Shown here piece by piece: positions 48,292 to 58,976 of a DNA stretch of 64,000 nt. Every line of letters starts with the position of its first letter. Position 1 is the stretch's first letter. The translations under genes were made by a program, and so were the position numbers. The notes under the pieces are model-generated. The model was not told the DNA's origin and ran no database searches. It saw only the letters and a program-made list of their open reading frames with translations. Where the stretch lies: contig WLPU01000002.1 in NCBI GenBank assembly GCA_009698615.1, forward strand, positions 80,864-144,863. The letters run 5' to 3'. Source of the DNA: Actinomycetota bacterium. Its GTDB lineage: Bacteria > Actinomycetota > Actinomycetes > Nanopelagicales > Nanopelagicaceae.

Positions 48292-50365
48292 TCAACTTAG
48301 TCGTTGCAGAAATATTCGGAAGTTTCGTTGGCGGTCCATCTGGGAAAAGTCCTTTTGCTGGATCGACTTGAGATCCTATTACGCCAAAGAGAGTTTCATA
48401 GATCTTGCGAACTCCAACAGCACTTGTCGATGCACCGAACCCACCTTGACTCACCATCACAACTACGGCGTACTTTGGTTTATCACTGGGGGCAAAAGAG
48501 GCAAACCAAGAAGTGTTGTCTTTCTTACTTCCATTGCCATTTAAACCAAAAACTTCGGCAGTTCCAGTTTTGCCACTCACGGCAATCGGAAACCCTGAGA
48601 AAGTGCCCGCGGCTGTGCCGCTAATTACGACTTCTCTGAGAGCCCCGCGCAAGAATGAAAGTGTTGCAGAAGTAGCCGGTAACTTGCCAAGTACAGAGGG
48701 TGTTACTTCCTTAATCACGGTGCCGTCAGTTTTAACAATTGCCTTTGCAACCGTGGGGCTCCACAAAGTGCCGCCATTAGCGATCGCCGCATACATTTGC
48801 GTCAATTTCAGCGGCGTTAAAACAGTATCTCCCTGGCCAATCGAAAAGTTAACAGCATCACCGCCGCGGATGAAATTACCATCAGTACAATTCTCTTTTG
48901 CCAAGGCAACCAAGAATGCTGTTTGCTGTTTCTTCGGAGCTCTGCTCTGGTAATTACAGAAATAGTCTTTGTTTTGGAGGTACCACCCTGATCTCCATTG
49001 CCTATCTGGAACGCGGCCTACCGATTCAGAGGGCAAATCGATTCCAGTTTTTTTGGCAATTTGAAAACCTCGAGCCGCCGCGAAAAAGTAATCATGTGCG
49101 TTGGATTTAGGCCTCAACCCGCCATCCCTAATCCATTCGTCATATGCGATTTGATACCAGATCGTGTCACAAGAGATAGCAATCGCCTTCTTCATTGTGA
49201 TGGTTCCTTGAGCTTTGCTTTCGAAGTTTTGGAAATCACGATTTCCGACTGTTACCTGAGCAGGGCAGGTATAAGTTGCCTGCAAGTTATAACCAGCATT
49301 GGCTGCCGCAACAAGTGAGACAGATTTGAAAGTTGACGCTGGTGCGTACTGTCCTTGGAGTGGGCGATCTAAAGCCGGAACCCCAGTTGATTCGGCAAAG
49401 AGGTCTTTTGCCTGTTTAACAGTTAAACCTCTCTCCCAAATGTTTGGGTCATACGTGGGATATGAAGCCAACGCCAGAATACGTCCAGTCTTTACATCCA
49501 TTACAACCGCTGCCCCACCATCGGCGCGATACCCGCTGCTACGCGCGCGAAAAACTGCATTCGCTAGTGCGCTTTCGGTTGCATTCTGAAGTCGCGCGTC
49601 CAAACTTGTCACCAGGTGATTGCCCGGAATCGATTGTGTGTTTTGCGATTCTTTTGTCACCGCTTCCTTGCGATCGACAATTACCGTTCGAATTCCAGGC
49701 GTCCCTCGAAGGTAAGAATCGTATTGAAATTCAAGTCCAGCCTTACCAATTGATTCACTGCGATAATAATGTTTGCCGTTTGCACCCGAAAGGTCAGCGT
49801 CGGTTAAAGGACCGACATATCCCAACACATGAGCAGCGTTCACTCCGCCTAAGCCCGGATAATTGCGGACCGCAAGGGGCATCGCATCAATGCCTGGGAA
49901 AAGATCTGAGCGCTCAACAATTTGCAACGCCTTATTTGGGTCTGCGTCTTTGGTAATTGGAATTGGCTGGTATCTAGTACCGGTCCAGCAACCTAGTTGA
50001 TTACCCTTTTGTAGTTCTCCGCAAAGTCGAGTTTGCCGATAAACATCTGTGTAAGAAAGTCCTAGAAGTTTGGCAGTTCGCATGAGTACCGCAGCACCTT
50101 GGTCTGTTTGCTTATCAACGATGCTTCGATCGACTGTCACCGCAAGACCTACACGATTGAGTGCAAGGGGCACTCCAGAGGAATCGACGATCAGTCCTCG
50201 AGTGGCTGGATTAACAATATCTCGGCTTTGAATGCTCAGTGCCGCATCCCGATATTTGCCTCCGGCACCAACTTGTAAATAAAACAGGCGACCAAACAGC
50301 GCGATCATCAAAGAAATAATCAATATTTGCGTAACGAGAAAACTCAGTCGTGCTCGTTGGTTCAT
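48281..50365 (-). CDS. mrdA: Penicillin-binding protein 2 (class B, elongation transpeptidase)
   Basis: Transpeptidase of the rod complex, 694 residues. One N-terminal signal-anchor helix (about 8-30), a dimerisation/pedestal domain starting at RGLIVDSSGVPLALN (about 56), then the transpeptidase domain with catalytic SxxK as STFK (about 343), SxN-type motif as SCD (about 390), and KTGT in AVSGKTGTAEVFG (about 605). Two extra cysteines at about 114 and 125 in the pedestal may form a disulfide. Order mreB-mreC-mreD-mrdA-rodA is complete. The start overlaps mreD by 4 bases. Confidence 0.94.
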   Translation of the reverse strand: MNQRARLSFLVTQILIISLMIALFGRLFYLQVGAGGKYRDAALSIQSRDIVNPATRGLIVDSSGVPLALNRVGLAVTVDRSIVDKQTDQGAAVLMRTAKLLGLSYTDVYRQTRLCGELQKGNQLGCWTGTRYQPIPITKDADPNKALQIVERSDLFPGIDAMPLAVRNYPGLGGVNAAHVLGYVGPLTDADLSGANGKHYYRSESIGKAGLEFQYDSYLRGTPGIRTVIVDRKEAVTKESQNTQSIPGNHLVTSLDARLQNATESALANAVFRARSSGYRADGGAAVVMDVKTGRILALASYPTYDPNIWERGLTVKQAKDLFAESTGVPALDRPLQGQYAPASTFKSVSLVAAANAGYNLQATYTCPAQVTVGNRDFQNFESKAQGTITMKKAIAISCDTIWYQIAYDEWIRDGGLRPKSNAHDYFFAAARGFQIAKKTGIDLPSESVGRVPDRQWRSGWYLQNKDYFCNYQSRAPKKQQTAFLVALAKENCTDGNFIRGGDAVNFSIGQGDTVLTPLKLTQMYAAIANGGTLWSPTVAKAIVKTDGTVIKEVTPSVLGKLPATSATLSFLRGALREVVISGTAAGTFSGFPIAVSGKTGTAEVFGLNGNGSKKDNTSWFASFAPSDKPKYAVVVMVSQGGFGASTSAVGVRKIYETLFGVIGSQVDPAKGLFPDGPPTKLPNISATTKLSEK

Positions 50366-50883
50366 AGCGTTTCTCGAGTATCCAAAATTGCTCGATGAAG
50401 TCTAGAAACGATTGGCAAGACCAGAGGTGCGATTGCAAGGGTCCACAATCCGTTCCCGATGATATTTTTAAGAACTTGAAAAGTGGTACCGAGATTTAGC
50501 CCCAGGAGTGCGCCAAGTACTAAATAAGCTAAGAGGCTAACAACTACGGCACTTGCAACTAAAACGATTAGGCTCAGTGGATTACCGCGAAGGCTGTCAT
50601 CGCCATATCTTAAGAAGGCAATTCCAAAACCGACAACGATCAGAATGAGTGTCCACTGCCCAATCGGACCGTCAGAGGTTGGAGATAGATCCATCAGGAA
50701 GCCAGCCATGAAACCTGAAATAGCGCCAACTTCTGGAGTACTAAATGCTGCCCAGCACAATGCAACGATGAGAAAGAATGAAAACCCACCTAAGGGCAAT
50801 TTGATCTGATCAAAAACTGCCTCTTGTAATAAAAAGGCCGATGCGAAAACAATTCCACTCAGAGAGATCCTGCGGGCATACAT
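50362..50883 (-). CDS. mreD: Rod shape-determining protein MreD
   Basis: 173-residue membrane protein with about five helices. Sequence conservation in MreD is low; the assignment rests on size, topology, the GFMAGFLMDLSPTSDGPIGQWTL stretch (MreD-like GF--GLL-D----GPLG) and its position between mreC and mrdA. Links the cytoskeleton to cell-wall synthesis in the membrane. Confidence 0.88.
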   Translation of the reverse strand: MYARRISLSGIVFASAFLLQEAVFDQIKLPLGGFSFFLIVALCWAAFSTPEVGAISGFMAGFLMDLSPTSDGPIGQWTLILIVVGFGIAFLRYGDDSLRGNPLSLIVLVASAVVVSLLAYLVLGALLGLNLGTTFQVLKNIIGNGLWTLAIAPLVLPIVSRLHRAILDTRETL

Positions 50884-50889
50884 CTCAAA

Positions 50890-51831
50890 CTACTTCTTTG
50901 CTGTAGCGCTAGGAGATGGGCTAGGCGAAGGCGTTGCGTAGATCGTTACCGTTGGGATTGGCCTTGGTACTGGTGGCTTTGGCACCAAGGAATCACGCGG
51001 ATCTGCAGCGGGTGCCTTAACAACAACTGCAACTACTCCTAGTGCACTCAAGTGTGCGAAATATTTGACTTCAGCTATTTGCGAAACAGCGCCTGCGGAA
51101 TCGGCAACAAAAAGAATCTCCCCAACTGGAACACCTGGGACAAATGGTTTGTCGCCTTGGCTTCCACGGGCCAATAAAACATCGCCGCGCTTGACCGAGC
51201 TTTGCGTATCGAGTAATTGCAGGACGCCGGTATTGGTTCCCTGCCCAGAAAGAATGCCAATCTCTTGAGATCCAGCAACTCGGACACCAATTTTAAATGC
51301 TGGATCGGAGGCCAGCATGACTAATGAAGTTGTTGGGTAGACCGCTTTCACAACGCCGACTAAACCTTGACCACAGATCACTGTCATATCGCGCGTCAAG
51401 TGTGCATTAGCGCCAGCGTCAATAATTATGGTTTGCGTAAAAGAGGCACTAGATCCCTGGGAGATCACTTTGGCGTTTACTACTTCATAGCCTGCGGTAC
51501 CCGCAAGATCCAAAGTAGATTTTAATTGACTCAATTGAATTGCAAGAGATTTTTGTTGTAACAACTTGTCACGAAGTACTGCATTGTCATCTTCTAGGGA
51601 CTTCATCTTCGTGCGGGTGCGACCAAGGTGGGCGACATCGGAGAAGAAATTTCCCACTGGAGAAAAGACAGTGCTGGCGGCTTTTTGAAAAGGTGCAAGA
51701 GCGCTCTGAGTTCCATGGCGAATGCCCGACATCACGGCAACTCCCCGAAGATCAAGGGTAATGAGAAATAGCGAAGTGACGATCAGAATAACCAGCAAGA
51801 GGCGACTTCGGTTATCGCCGCCGTATCGCAT
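50890..51831 (-). CDS. mreC: Rod shape-determining protein MreC
   Basis: Single-pass membrane protein whose external domain bridges MreB and the PBP2/RodA pair. 313 residues: a membrane helix (about 10-30), a coiled-coil (about 65-105), two beta-barrel domains with VISQGSSASFTQTIIIDAGANAHL (core about 120-145) and LGRV-type GQGLVGVVKAVYPTTSLV, and a proline-serine-rich C-terminal tail (about 275-313) outside the conserved part. Only 6 bases before mreD. Confidence 0.93.
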   Translation of the reverse strand: MRYGGDNRSRLLLVILIVTSLFLITLDLRGVAVMSGIRHGTQSALAPFQKAASTVFSPVGNFFSDVAHLGRTRTKMKSLEDDNAVLRDKLLQQKSLAIQLSQLKSTLDLAGTAGYEVVNAKVISQGSSASFTQTIIIDAGANAHLTRDMTVICGQGLVGVVKAVYPTTSLVMLASDPAFKIGVRVAGSQEIGILSGQGTNTGVLQLLDTQSSVKRGDVLLARGSQGDKPFVPGVPVGEILFVADSAGAVSQIAEVKYFAHLSALGVVAVVVKAPAADPRDSLVPKPPVPRPIPTVTIYATPSPSPSPSATAKK

Positions 51832-51841
51832 CTAGAAAAAC

Positions 51842-52873
51842 CTATCGACGAGGTTCGGAGATCAAGACCTTCTCTAAAGCCTCAAACTCTTCGATGCATT
51901 TTCCAGAACCTTCAACCACTGCATCTAGCGGACGATCTGCAATGTGAATTGGCATTCCAGTTTCGCGACGAAGACGCTCATCAAGACCCTTCAAAAGTGC
52001 GCCACCACCCGTGAGCACAATGCCACGATCCATCAGGTCACTTGCAAGCTCAGGTGGAGTCTTATCAAGAGTGCTCTTTACAGCGTTGATAATGGCGTTA
52101 ACAGGCTCTTCGATCGCTTTGCGAATTTCTGCAGCTGAGACAACAATCGTTTTTGGAAGACCAGTTGCAAGATCGCGACCACGAATTTCAGCATCTGGCT
52201 CACCTTGAATCGGGTAAGCCGAACCAATGGCCATCTTGATTTCTTCGGCTGTGCGCTCCCCCAATAGAAGGGAAAACTCGCGCTTTACCCAGTTAATAAT
52301 GGCTTGATCGAGCTCATCTCCGCCTACGCGGATTGAAAGAGCGGTAACGATTCCACCCAAAGAGATAACAGCAACTTCCGTTGTTCCCCCACCAATATCA
52401 ACAACCATATTTCCAGTTGGTTCGTGAATTGGTAGTCCTGCACCAATTGCTGCTGCCATAGGTTCTTCAATGATGTAAACCTTACGTGCGCCTGCTGCGT
52501 ACCCAGCATCTTTAACTGCGCGCTGTTCTACACCTGTGATACCAGATGGAACACACACGACGATACGTGGCTTAGCAAGGTAGCGACGGCGATGAACCTT
52601 TTGAATGAAGTAACGCAACATGCGCTCGGTTGTATCAAAGTCGGCGATCACTCCATCTTTTAATGGGCGAATGGCAACAATATTTCCGGGAGTACGACCA
52701 ATCATCTTTTTGGCCTCAAGACCTACGGCAAGGATTCCACCAGTGTCTTGGTTTACTGCAACAACACTTGGCTCATTGAGAACAATGCCGCGACCGCGAA
52801 CATAAACCAAGGTGTTAGCTGTACCAAGGTCAACTGCCATATCTCGGCCAATAAAGGACATTCTGTTACTCAT
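51842..52873 (-). CDS. mreB: Rod shape-determining actin homologue MreB
   Basis: Actin-like filament protein that guides lateral wall synthesis beneath the membrane. 343 residues with phosphate-1 [15 protein letters not shown] (about 16-30), phosphate-2 [18 protein letters not shown] (about 165-182) and adenosine motif [16 protein letters not shown] (about 290-305). The start codon directly follows the ndk stop with no gap. A second ATG four codons in ([11 protein letters not shown]) is possible. A rod-shape operon suggests rod or curved-rod cells with lateral growth, unlike polar-growing mycobacteria. Confidence 0.96.
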   Translation of the reverse strand: MSNRMSFIGRDMAVDLGTANTLVYVRGRGIVLNEPSVVAVNQDTGGILAVGLEAKKMIGRTPGNIVAIRPLKDGVIADFDTTERMLRYFIQKVHRRRYLAKPRIVVCVPSGITGVEQRAVKDAGYAAGARKVYIIEEPMAAAIGAGLPIHEPTGNMVVDIGGGTTEVAVISLGGIVTALSIRVGGDELDQAIINWVKREFSLLLGERTAEEIKMAIGSAYPIQGEPDAEIRGRDLATGLPKTIVVSAAEIRKAIEEPVNAIINAVKSTLDKTPPELASDLMDRGIVLTGGGALLKGLDERLRRETGMPIHIADRPLDAVVEGSGKCIEEFEALEKVLISEPRR

Positions 52874-53296
52874 TTATTTCCCTCCGAAAAAGATTTCAAT
52901 TTCACGTGCCGCAGATTCAGGTGAATCCGATCCGTGAACAATATTTTGAACCACTTTGGTGCCTTGATCGCGAGCAAGATCGCCGCGAATTGTTCCTGGG
53001 GCGGCAACCGTTGGATCGGTCGCACCAGCCAGCGATCTAAATCCTTCAATCACGCGATTGCCTTCGGCAATAAGCGCAACGATTGGACCAGATAGCATGA
53101 ACTCAACAAGCGGCTCATAGAACGGCTTACCCTTGTGCTCTTCATAATGACGTTCAAGAATTGCACGATCTGCACTTAACATTCGAAGCGCAACAACCGA
53201 ATAACCTTTAGCTTCAATACGGGAAATAACTTCGCCAATCAAAGCACGGCGCACGCCGTCAGGCTTGATTAATACGAGGGTTCTCTCATTGGACAC
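52874..53296 (-). CDS. ndk: Nucleoside-diphosphate kinase
   Basis: Equilibrates NTP pools through a phosphohistidine. 140 residues with [23 protein letters not shown] at the N terminus and the active-site histidine in [20 protein letters not shown] (about 117-136; NxxHGSD). Typical actinobacterial place after folC and DUF4233; 12 bases after the latter. Confidence 0.97.
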   Translation of the reverse strand: MSNERTLVLIKPDGVRRALIGEVISRIEAKGYSVVALRMLSADRAILERHYEEHKGKPFYEPLVEFMLSGPIVALIAEGNRVIEGFRSLAGATDPTVAAPGTIRGDLARDQGTKVVQNIVHGSDSPESAAREIEIFFGGK

Positions 53297-53308
53297 TCCC
53301 AGAGTGTA

Positions 53309-53653
53309 TTAGGTCTTTTCGACCTTCGGCGCGCCCTCTTTTAACAGGGCTGCCCGCGCAGCCTCACCCTTTCGTCCCACCACAATCGCGGCAATCCATA
53401 GCCCAGTAAAGAGGACCCCGAGAAATATCAAGGGGGTGACGAAGAGTCCGTACCCGAGCATCGCTCCTTGCAAGATTGACCCCAAAATCCATCCATATCT
53501 TTTTTTCAGCAATCCCGCAGTTAACATAAAGCAAATTGCAAGTACTCCACCCACAGTAATTGTTGAACTACTTTCGTTCTTGGTTGCCAACAAAAGTGCG
53601 AACCCCATCACCAAAGATTCCATTGCAAGAACTGCCGCTCCCAGAATTCTCAT
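53309..53653 (-). CDS. DUF4233 membrane protein
   Basis: 114-residue protein with about four hydrophobic helices and a short basic C-terminal tail. It fits the DUF4233 family, which in Actinobacteria is nearly always encoded between folC and ndk, as here; function unknown. ATGA overlap with folC implies co-translation. Confidence 0.85.
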   Translation of the reverse strand: MRILGAAVLAMESLVMGFALLLATKNESSSTITVGGVLAICFMLTAGLLKKRYGWILGSILQGAMLGYGLFVTPLIFLGVLFTGLWIAAIVVGRKGEAARAALLKEGAPKVEKT

Positions 53654-54993
53654 TGCGTCGCCAACCTTGATAACACGGTACGAGCTTCGCCCACCGTCAC
53701 AACAGATCCGGTGACAACTATTCCAATCGATTCATCGGCAACAGCACTTCGCGCATCTGTTATTGCTCGCTTAACGGCAGCCTCTAACGTCGCCATGGAC
53801 ATCACTCGGTCCGCCCCAAAGATTCTTCCAGCAATCTTTTCCAGATCGCCTATCGGCATAGCTCGAAGCGAGGAACTTTGAGTCACAATCAATCTATTAA
53901 TGACGGGTTCTAGGTGTTGCAAGATTCCTTCAACATCTTTGTCCTCAAATGCGCCAAAAACCCCGATGATTTCATCGAAAGTAAATTCACTCTCGAGCGT
54001 CTCTGCTAATGCTTTAGCCCCGTGAGGGTTATGAGCGGCATCTAAAATTACCGTTGGCTCACGAAAATTGATCTCACAGCGGCCTGGGGATGTCACCGCT
54101 GCAAACCCCTGTCGTACAGATTCTGGATCGAGCTGTTGGCCGCCAAAGAACGACTCAACGGCTGCAAGAGCGGTTGCCGCATTGGCTCCCTGGTGTTTGC
54201 CATGTAGGGGAAGATAAATTTCGTCGTACTTTCCGCCGATTCCATTGATGGAAATCAATTGGCCACCTATCGCAACCGCGCGCGAATCAAGCGAGAACTC
54301 AATACCTTCTCGAGCTACTTCTACCCCTGCAGTTGCAGCACATCGGAGCAATTCTTTTGCGGCCTCTGGCTCTTGTCTTGCCAACACAACTAAGGAATCC
54401 GGCTTAATGATGCCGCCCTTCGTTCTTGCAATATCTGTCAACGTGTTGCCCAGGTATGACATGTGGTCGAAGCCAATCGGGGTGATTACTGACACGGCAG
54501 CGTTAATGACGTTTGTTGCATCCCATTCCCCGCCCATGCCGCACTCAAAAATGCCAATATCTACAGGGAATTCAGCAAATGCAACAAATGAAATCGCAGT
54601 CATAGCCTCAAAAAATGAAATAGGGGCTTCAAATTTTTGATCCATCAGTTCCAAATAAGGAGCAACATCGTTATAAGCAAAAATAAAGTCCTTTGCATCA
54701 ATTGGCTCTCCGTTGATTGAAACGCGCTCCAAGAAACTCTCTAAGTGAGGGCTTGTGAAGCGTCCAGTACGCAACCCCATATGCGCCAGCAATGAATCAA
54801 TCATCCGAGCCGTCGTTGTTTTTCCGTTAGTCCCAGCCACATGGATCGTGGGGTAAGACAATTGAGGTGAACCAAGAATGTCGGCCAACGCTGCAATTCG
54901 CTCGAGAGTTGGAGCGATGCGAGTTTCGGGCCAACGCGCCTGCAAAGCCGCATCTATAGCGCTCAGGCGCGCTAGATCATCCGCAGTTGTCAT
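53650..54993 (-). CDS. folC: Folylpolyglutamate synthase / dihydrofolate synthase
   Basis: Mur-ligase-type enzyme adding glutamate to folates. 447 residues: P-loop HVAGTNGKTTTARMIDSLL (about 50), FTSPHLESFLERVSING (about 78-94), ATP/omega-loop regions and ILDAAHNPHGAKALAETL (about 318) starting the C-terminal domain. Overlaps valS and DUF4233 by four bases each (ATGA). Confidence 0.95.
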   Translation of the reverse strand: MTTADDLARLSAIDAALQARWPETRIAPTLERIAALADILGSPQLSYPTIHVAGTNGKTTTARMIDSLLAHMGLRTGRFTSPHLESFLERVSINGEPIDAKDFIFAYNDVAPYLELMDQKFEAPISFFEAMTAISFVAFAEFPVDIGIFECGMGGEWDATNVINAAVSVITPIGFDHMSYLGNTLTDIARTKGGIIKPDSLVVLARQEPEAAKELLRCAATAGVEVAREGIEFSLDSRAVAIGGQLISINGIGGKYDEIYLPLHGKHQGANAATALAAVESFFGGQQLDPESVRQGFAAVTSPGRCEINFREPTVILDAAHNPHGAKALAETLESEFTFDEIIGVFGAFEDKDVEGILQHLEPVINRLIVTQSSSLRAMPIGDLEKIAGRIFGADRVMSMATLEAAVKRAITDARSAVADESIGIVVTGSVVTVGEARTVLSRLATQ

Positions 54994-57575
54994 TGCGAAG
55001 GCAGGGCTTTTAATTGTGCGCTGATGCGTTCTATGTCGGCATCAGTCTTAGCCAAACGTTCCTTGATTTCAACAACAACGCTCTCTGGCGCCTTTGCCAT
55101 AAAGCCAGCATTGCCTAATTTAACTTCGGCAGTTTGCCGATCTTTTTGAGCAACTGCCAAGTCCTTCGTGAGACGAGACCTTTCTGCGACAACATCCACA
55201 CTCCCGCTGAGATCTAGTTCGACTTTGACGGAACCAATTTCAACATTTGCACTTGGCGCAAACCCAGCCTCAGGAGTTTCGATACGTAAAATAAATCGCA
55301 TGGCGCTTTCAAACGGCGCCATATCTTTTGGAGCCACGAAGCGTCCTGGGATTTTTGCACTTGGCTTAATGCCTTGATCACTTCTAAACCTGCGTACCTC
55401 TGTGACGATCTCTTGTACTTGGGCGATAAGTTTTTCTCCTTGCACATCTCGGTGCAACGCGTTGGGCTGGGGCCACTGCGCAATAACTAGGGATTCACCA
55501 CCTGTAAGGGTTGTCCAAAGTTCTTCGGTAATAAAGGGCATAAGCGGGTGCAAGATGCGAAGCAATTGATCAAGCACGTGCCCTAGTACGCGCTTTGTAT
55601 CTGCAGCTTCACCGGAAGCAAAGGCTTCTTTAGATAGCTCGAGATACCAATCGCAGAGGTCATCCCAAGCAAAGTGATAAATAAGTTCACTTGCTCGAGC
55701 AAATTCGAAACTTTCCAGAAGCTGGTCTACTTGCGTCACAGTTTCGTTGAGGCGACTCAGAATCCAGCGATCAATTGCATTGAGGCTTTCAAATGATGGT
55801 AGGGCGCCTTCGGTCGTTGCTCCATTGATCATTGCAAATCGAGTGGCATTCCAGAGTTTGGTTGCAAAGTTACGTGACCCGCCTACCCATTCCTCAGCTA
55901 AGGCTTGGTCTGTCCCTGGGTTTGCACCACGTGCCAATGTAAAGCGCACCGCATCTGCACCGTACTTATCCATGAATTCGAGAGGGTCAATGGTGTTGCC
56001 GCGACTCTTACTCATTTTCTTTCCAAATTTATCCCGCACCAAACCATGGAGTGCGATGACATGGAATGGAGGAATGCCATCCATAGCAAAGAGCCCAAAG
56101 ATCATCATGCGTGCTACCCAGAAAAATAGAATGTCATAGCCCGTTACAAGCACAGAGGTTGGATAGAACTTTTTCAAATCTGCTGTTTTATCAGGCCAGC
56201 CCAAAGTCGAGAATGGCCACAGCGCCGATGAGAACCATGTATCCAAAACATCAGGGTCTTGGGTGTACCCAGCAGGTGCTTTCTCATCCGGTCCTAGAAC
56301 AAGAATTTCGTCGTTGGGTCCATACCAAACTGGAATTCGGTGCCCCCACCACAATTGACGAGAGATACACCAATCGTGCATGTTATCTACCCAATCAAAA
56401 TAACGCGGCGCAAGTGATGTCGGCTCAATCTTTACTCGCCCATCACGAACTGCATCTCCCGCAGCTTTTGCTAATGGCGCAACCTTTACAAACCATTGCA
56501 GCGAAAGTCTTGGTTCAACAATTGTTTCGCAGCGCGAGCAGTGACCAACCGAATGTGAATACGGGCGCTTTTCAGCAACGACGCGCCCCATAGAGCGCAA
56601 CTTCTCTACAACTGCCTTACGTGCAACAAATCGATCCATGCCATCAAACTCAGTACCAGAGCCATCCATGACGGCGTCTTCATTCATGATTTTGACTATC
56701 GCTACGTTGTGACGACGTGCCATCTCAAAGTCATTTGGGTCGTGCGCAGCAGTTACTTTAACGGCTCCGGTCCCAAAATCAGGATCCACTAATTCATCGG
56801 CAATGATCGGAATCATCCGATTAACAAGTGGAAGGAGGACTTCTTTGCCAATCATTTCTTTATAGCGCGGATCATTCGGATTGACTGCAACCGCGCCATC
56901 GCCCAACATGGTTTCAGGGCGAGTTGTTGCGATAGAAATCTGGTTATCCCCCTCGCCGTAGCGGATCGTGACAAACTCTCCGTCAATATCTCGGTGCTCT
57001 ACTTCAATATCAGACAAAGCGGTATGACAGCGAGGACACCAATTGATAATTCTTTCGGCACGGTAAATAAGTTCGGCGTCATAGAGCTTTTTAAAGATTG
57101 TTAGTACGGCGCGAGAAAGTCCAGCATCCATCGTGAATGCTTCACGAGACCAATCCACACTTTCGCCAAGTCGGCGCATCTGACCAAGGATTGCCCCGCC
57201 CGATTCCTCTTTCCATTCCCACACTTTCTTAACGAATTCTTCTCGCCCTAAGTCGTGGCGAGATAAACCTTGGCTAGCCAATTGTTTTTCAACAACGTTT
57301 TGGGTGGCAATTCCTGCGTGATCCATTCCTGGCAACCAGAGGGCGGCAAACCCCTTCATGCGCTTCATGCGAATCAGGGCATCTTGCAATGTGTGGTCCA
57401 GTGCATGCCCGATGTGCAAACTACCTGTGACATTCGGTGGCGGTAAAACTATTGTGAACGGTGGCTTCTCAGATGTTGCATCCGGTGTGAAATATCCCGC
57501 ATTGATCCACTTGTCGTAAAGAGGAGCCTCGATGTCGGCAGGATTAAATGCCGCTGGCAATTCTCGTGGACTCAT
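54990..57575 (-). CDS. valS: Valyl-tRNA synthetase
   Basis: Class I synthetase for valine, 861 residues. HIGH motif in PPPNVTGSLHIGHALDHT (about 46-63), editing CP1 domain with TTRPETMLGDGAVAVNP (about 215), KMSKS in KFGKKMSKSRGNTIDPL (about 525), anticodon-binding domain, and a C-terminal coiled-coil arm (about 800-860). Gene order valS-folC-ndk is standard. Starts 14 bases after the clpX stop on the same strand. Confidence 0.97.
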   Translation of the reverse strand: MSPRELPAAFNPADIEAPLYDKWINAGYFTPDATSEKPPFTIVLPPPNVTGSLHIGHALDHTLQDALIRMKRMKGFAALWLPGMDHAGIATQNVVEKQLASQGLSRHDLGREEFVKKVWEWKEESGGAILGQMRRLGESVDWSREAFTMDAGLSRAVLTIFKKLYDAELIYRAERIINWCPRCHTALSDIEVEHRDIDGEFVTIRYGEGDNQISIATTRPETMLGDGAVAVNPNDPRYKEMIGKEVLLPLVNRMIPIIADELVDPDFGTGAVKVTAAHDPNDFEMARRHNVAIVKIMNEDAVMDGSGTEFDGMDRFVARKAVVEKLRSMGRVVAEKRPYSHSVGHCSRCETIVEPRLSLQWFVKVAPLAKAAGDAVRDGRVKIEPTSLAPRYFDWVDNMHDWCISRQLWWGHRIPVWYGPNDEILVLGPDEKAPAGYTQDPDVLDTWFSSALWPFSTLGWPDKTADLKKFYPTSVLVTGYDILFFWVARMMIFGLFAMDGIPPFHVIALHGLVRDKFGKKMSKSRGNTIDPLEFMDKYGADAVRFTLARGANPGTDQALAEEWVGGSRNFATKLWNATRFAMINGATTEGALPSFESLNAIDRWILSRLNETVTQVDQLLESFEFARASELIYHFAWDDLCDWYLELSKEAFASGEAADTKRVLGHVLDQLLRILHPLMPFITEELWTTLTGGESLVIAQWPQPNALHRDVQGEKLIAQVQEIVTEVRRFRSDQGIKPSAKIPGRFVAPKDMAPFESAMRFILRIETPEAGFAPSANVEIGSVKVELDLSGSVDVVAERSRLTKDLAVAQKDRQTAEVKLGNAGFMAKAPESVVVEIKERLAKTDADIERISAQLKALPSQ

Positions 57576-57589
57576 GGGGTGAGTCTAGA

Positions 57590-58885
57590 TTATGCGCTCT
57601 TCTCTTCTGAACGTTTTGGGGCGCTGACAACCCGCTTTGGAATGTCGCCAGTGCGATTAACGTATGTGGGAGATACTCCGTCTTGAATACATTCTTTAGT
57701 GACGATGACCTTGGCGATATCTGTGCGGCTTGGCACGTCATACATCACCGTCAAAAGCACCGATTCCATAATCGAGCGGAGCCCACGTGCGCCAGTACCG
57801 CGCTTGAGGGCCAATTCTGAAATCGCTTCAAGGGAATCAGGGCTGAATTCAAGTTCAACATCATCAAGATCAAAAAGCCGCTCATATTGTTTCACGAGCG
57901 CATTCTTAGGTTCGGTGAGAATCTGCATCAGCGCTTCTTTATCTAGCTTTTCAACGCTAGTCACAATTGGCAAACGACCAATGAATTCAGGAATCATTCC
58001 GAACTTCAACAAATCTTCGGGCATCACGTCAGCAAAAATATCTGCCTTGTCGCGATCTTCGCCGGTGCGAAGAGTTGCATTAAATCCAACCCCCGCAGCG
58101 CCACTGCGGCCTTCAACAATTTTCTCTAGGCCAGCAAATGCTCCGCCAACGATGAACAGAACATTTGTTGTATCGATTTGAATAAATTCTTGATGTGGGT
58201 GCTTACGCCCGCCTTGTGGTGGTACCGATGCGACTGTGCCTTCAAGAATCTTGAGAAGAGCCTGCTGGACACCTTCACCTGAAACATCGCGAGTGATTGA
58301 TGGATTTTCAGATTTACGTGCAACCTTATCGATCTCATCAATGTAAATAATTCCAGTTTCCGCTTTCTTCACATCGAAGTCCGCAGCTTGCAAAAGCTTG
58401 AGCAAAATGTTTTCAACATCTTCGCCAACGTAGCCGGCTTCAGTGAGCGCCGTGGCATCAGCAATTGCGAAAGGCACATTGAGCATGCGTGCCAAAGTTT
58501 GTGCCAATAAAGTCTTACCGCAACCTGTAGGGCCAAGGAGCAAGATGTTGCTCTTTGCCAACTCCACAACGTCTTCGCGCTTTGTGTCGCCGCTTTGCAC
58601 TCGCTTGTAATGGTTATAGACCGCAACAGAGAGGGATTTCTTAGCGCGATCTTGCCCAATTACGTATTGATCTAGGAAATCGAAAATTTCATGTGGCTTT
58701 GGCAACTCTTGCAGGCCAAGCGGATTAGTTTCGGAAAGTTCTTCAACGATAATTTCATTACATAAATCGATGCACTCGTCACAGATGTAAACACCAGGAC
58801 CTGCAATTAATTTCTTAACTTGCTTTTGCGTCTTTCCGCAAAATGAACATTTGAGCAGATCGCTTGTTTCACCAATGCGGGTCAT
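57590..58885 (-). CDS. clpX: ATP-dependent Clp protease ATP-binding subunit ClpX
   Basis: AAA+ unfoldase feeding ClpP. 431 residues: zinc-binding domain with CSFCGKTQ and CDECIDLC (about 13-45), Walker A GPTGCGKT (about 115), Walker B IIYIDEID (about 180), pore loop GYVGEDVE, sensor and Arg-finger regions, and the IGF-type loop [13 protein letters not shown] nearby. AAAGGAG precedes the ATG. An MFS transporter gene separates it from clpP2, which it usually follows directly; the 91-base gap has a 7-of-8 paired CCTTAGAC/GTCTTAGG hairpin and may hold its promoter. Confidence 0.97.
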   Translation of the reverse strand: MTRIGETSDLLKCSFCGKTQKQVKKLIAGPGVYICDECIDLCNEIIVEELSETNPLGLQELPKPHEIFDFLDQYVIGQDRAKKSLSVAVYNHYKRVQSGDTKREDVVELAKSNILLLGPTGCGKTLLAQTLARMLNVPFAIADATALTEAGYVGEDVENILLKLLQAADFDVKKAETGIIYIDEIDKVARKSENPSITRDVSGEGVQQALLKILEGTVASVPPQGGRKHPHQEFIQIDTTNVLFIVGGAFAGLEKIVEGRSGAAGVGFNATLRTGEDRDKADIFADVMPEDLLKFGMIPEFIGRLPIVTSVEKLDKEALMQILTEPKNALVKQYERLFDLDDVELEFSPDSLEAISELALKRGTGARGLRSIMESVLLTVMYDVPSRTDIAKVIVTKECIQDGVSPTYVNRTGDIPKRVVSAPKRSEEKSA

Positions 58886-58976
58886 GACGCTCCTTTATGT
58901 CTTGCGCCAAAGGGGAATGAGGGCGCCTAAGACAACGTCTAAGGGTAGGTCGAAGTCACTCCTTTAGGTGCGCGAA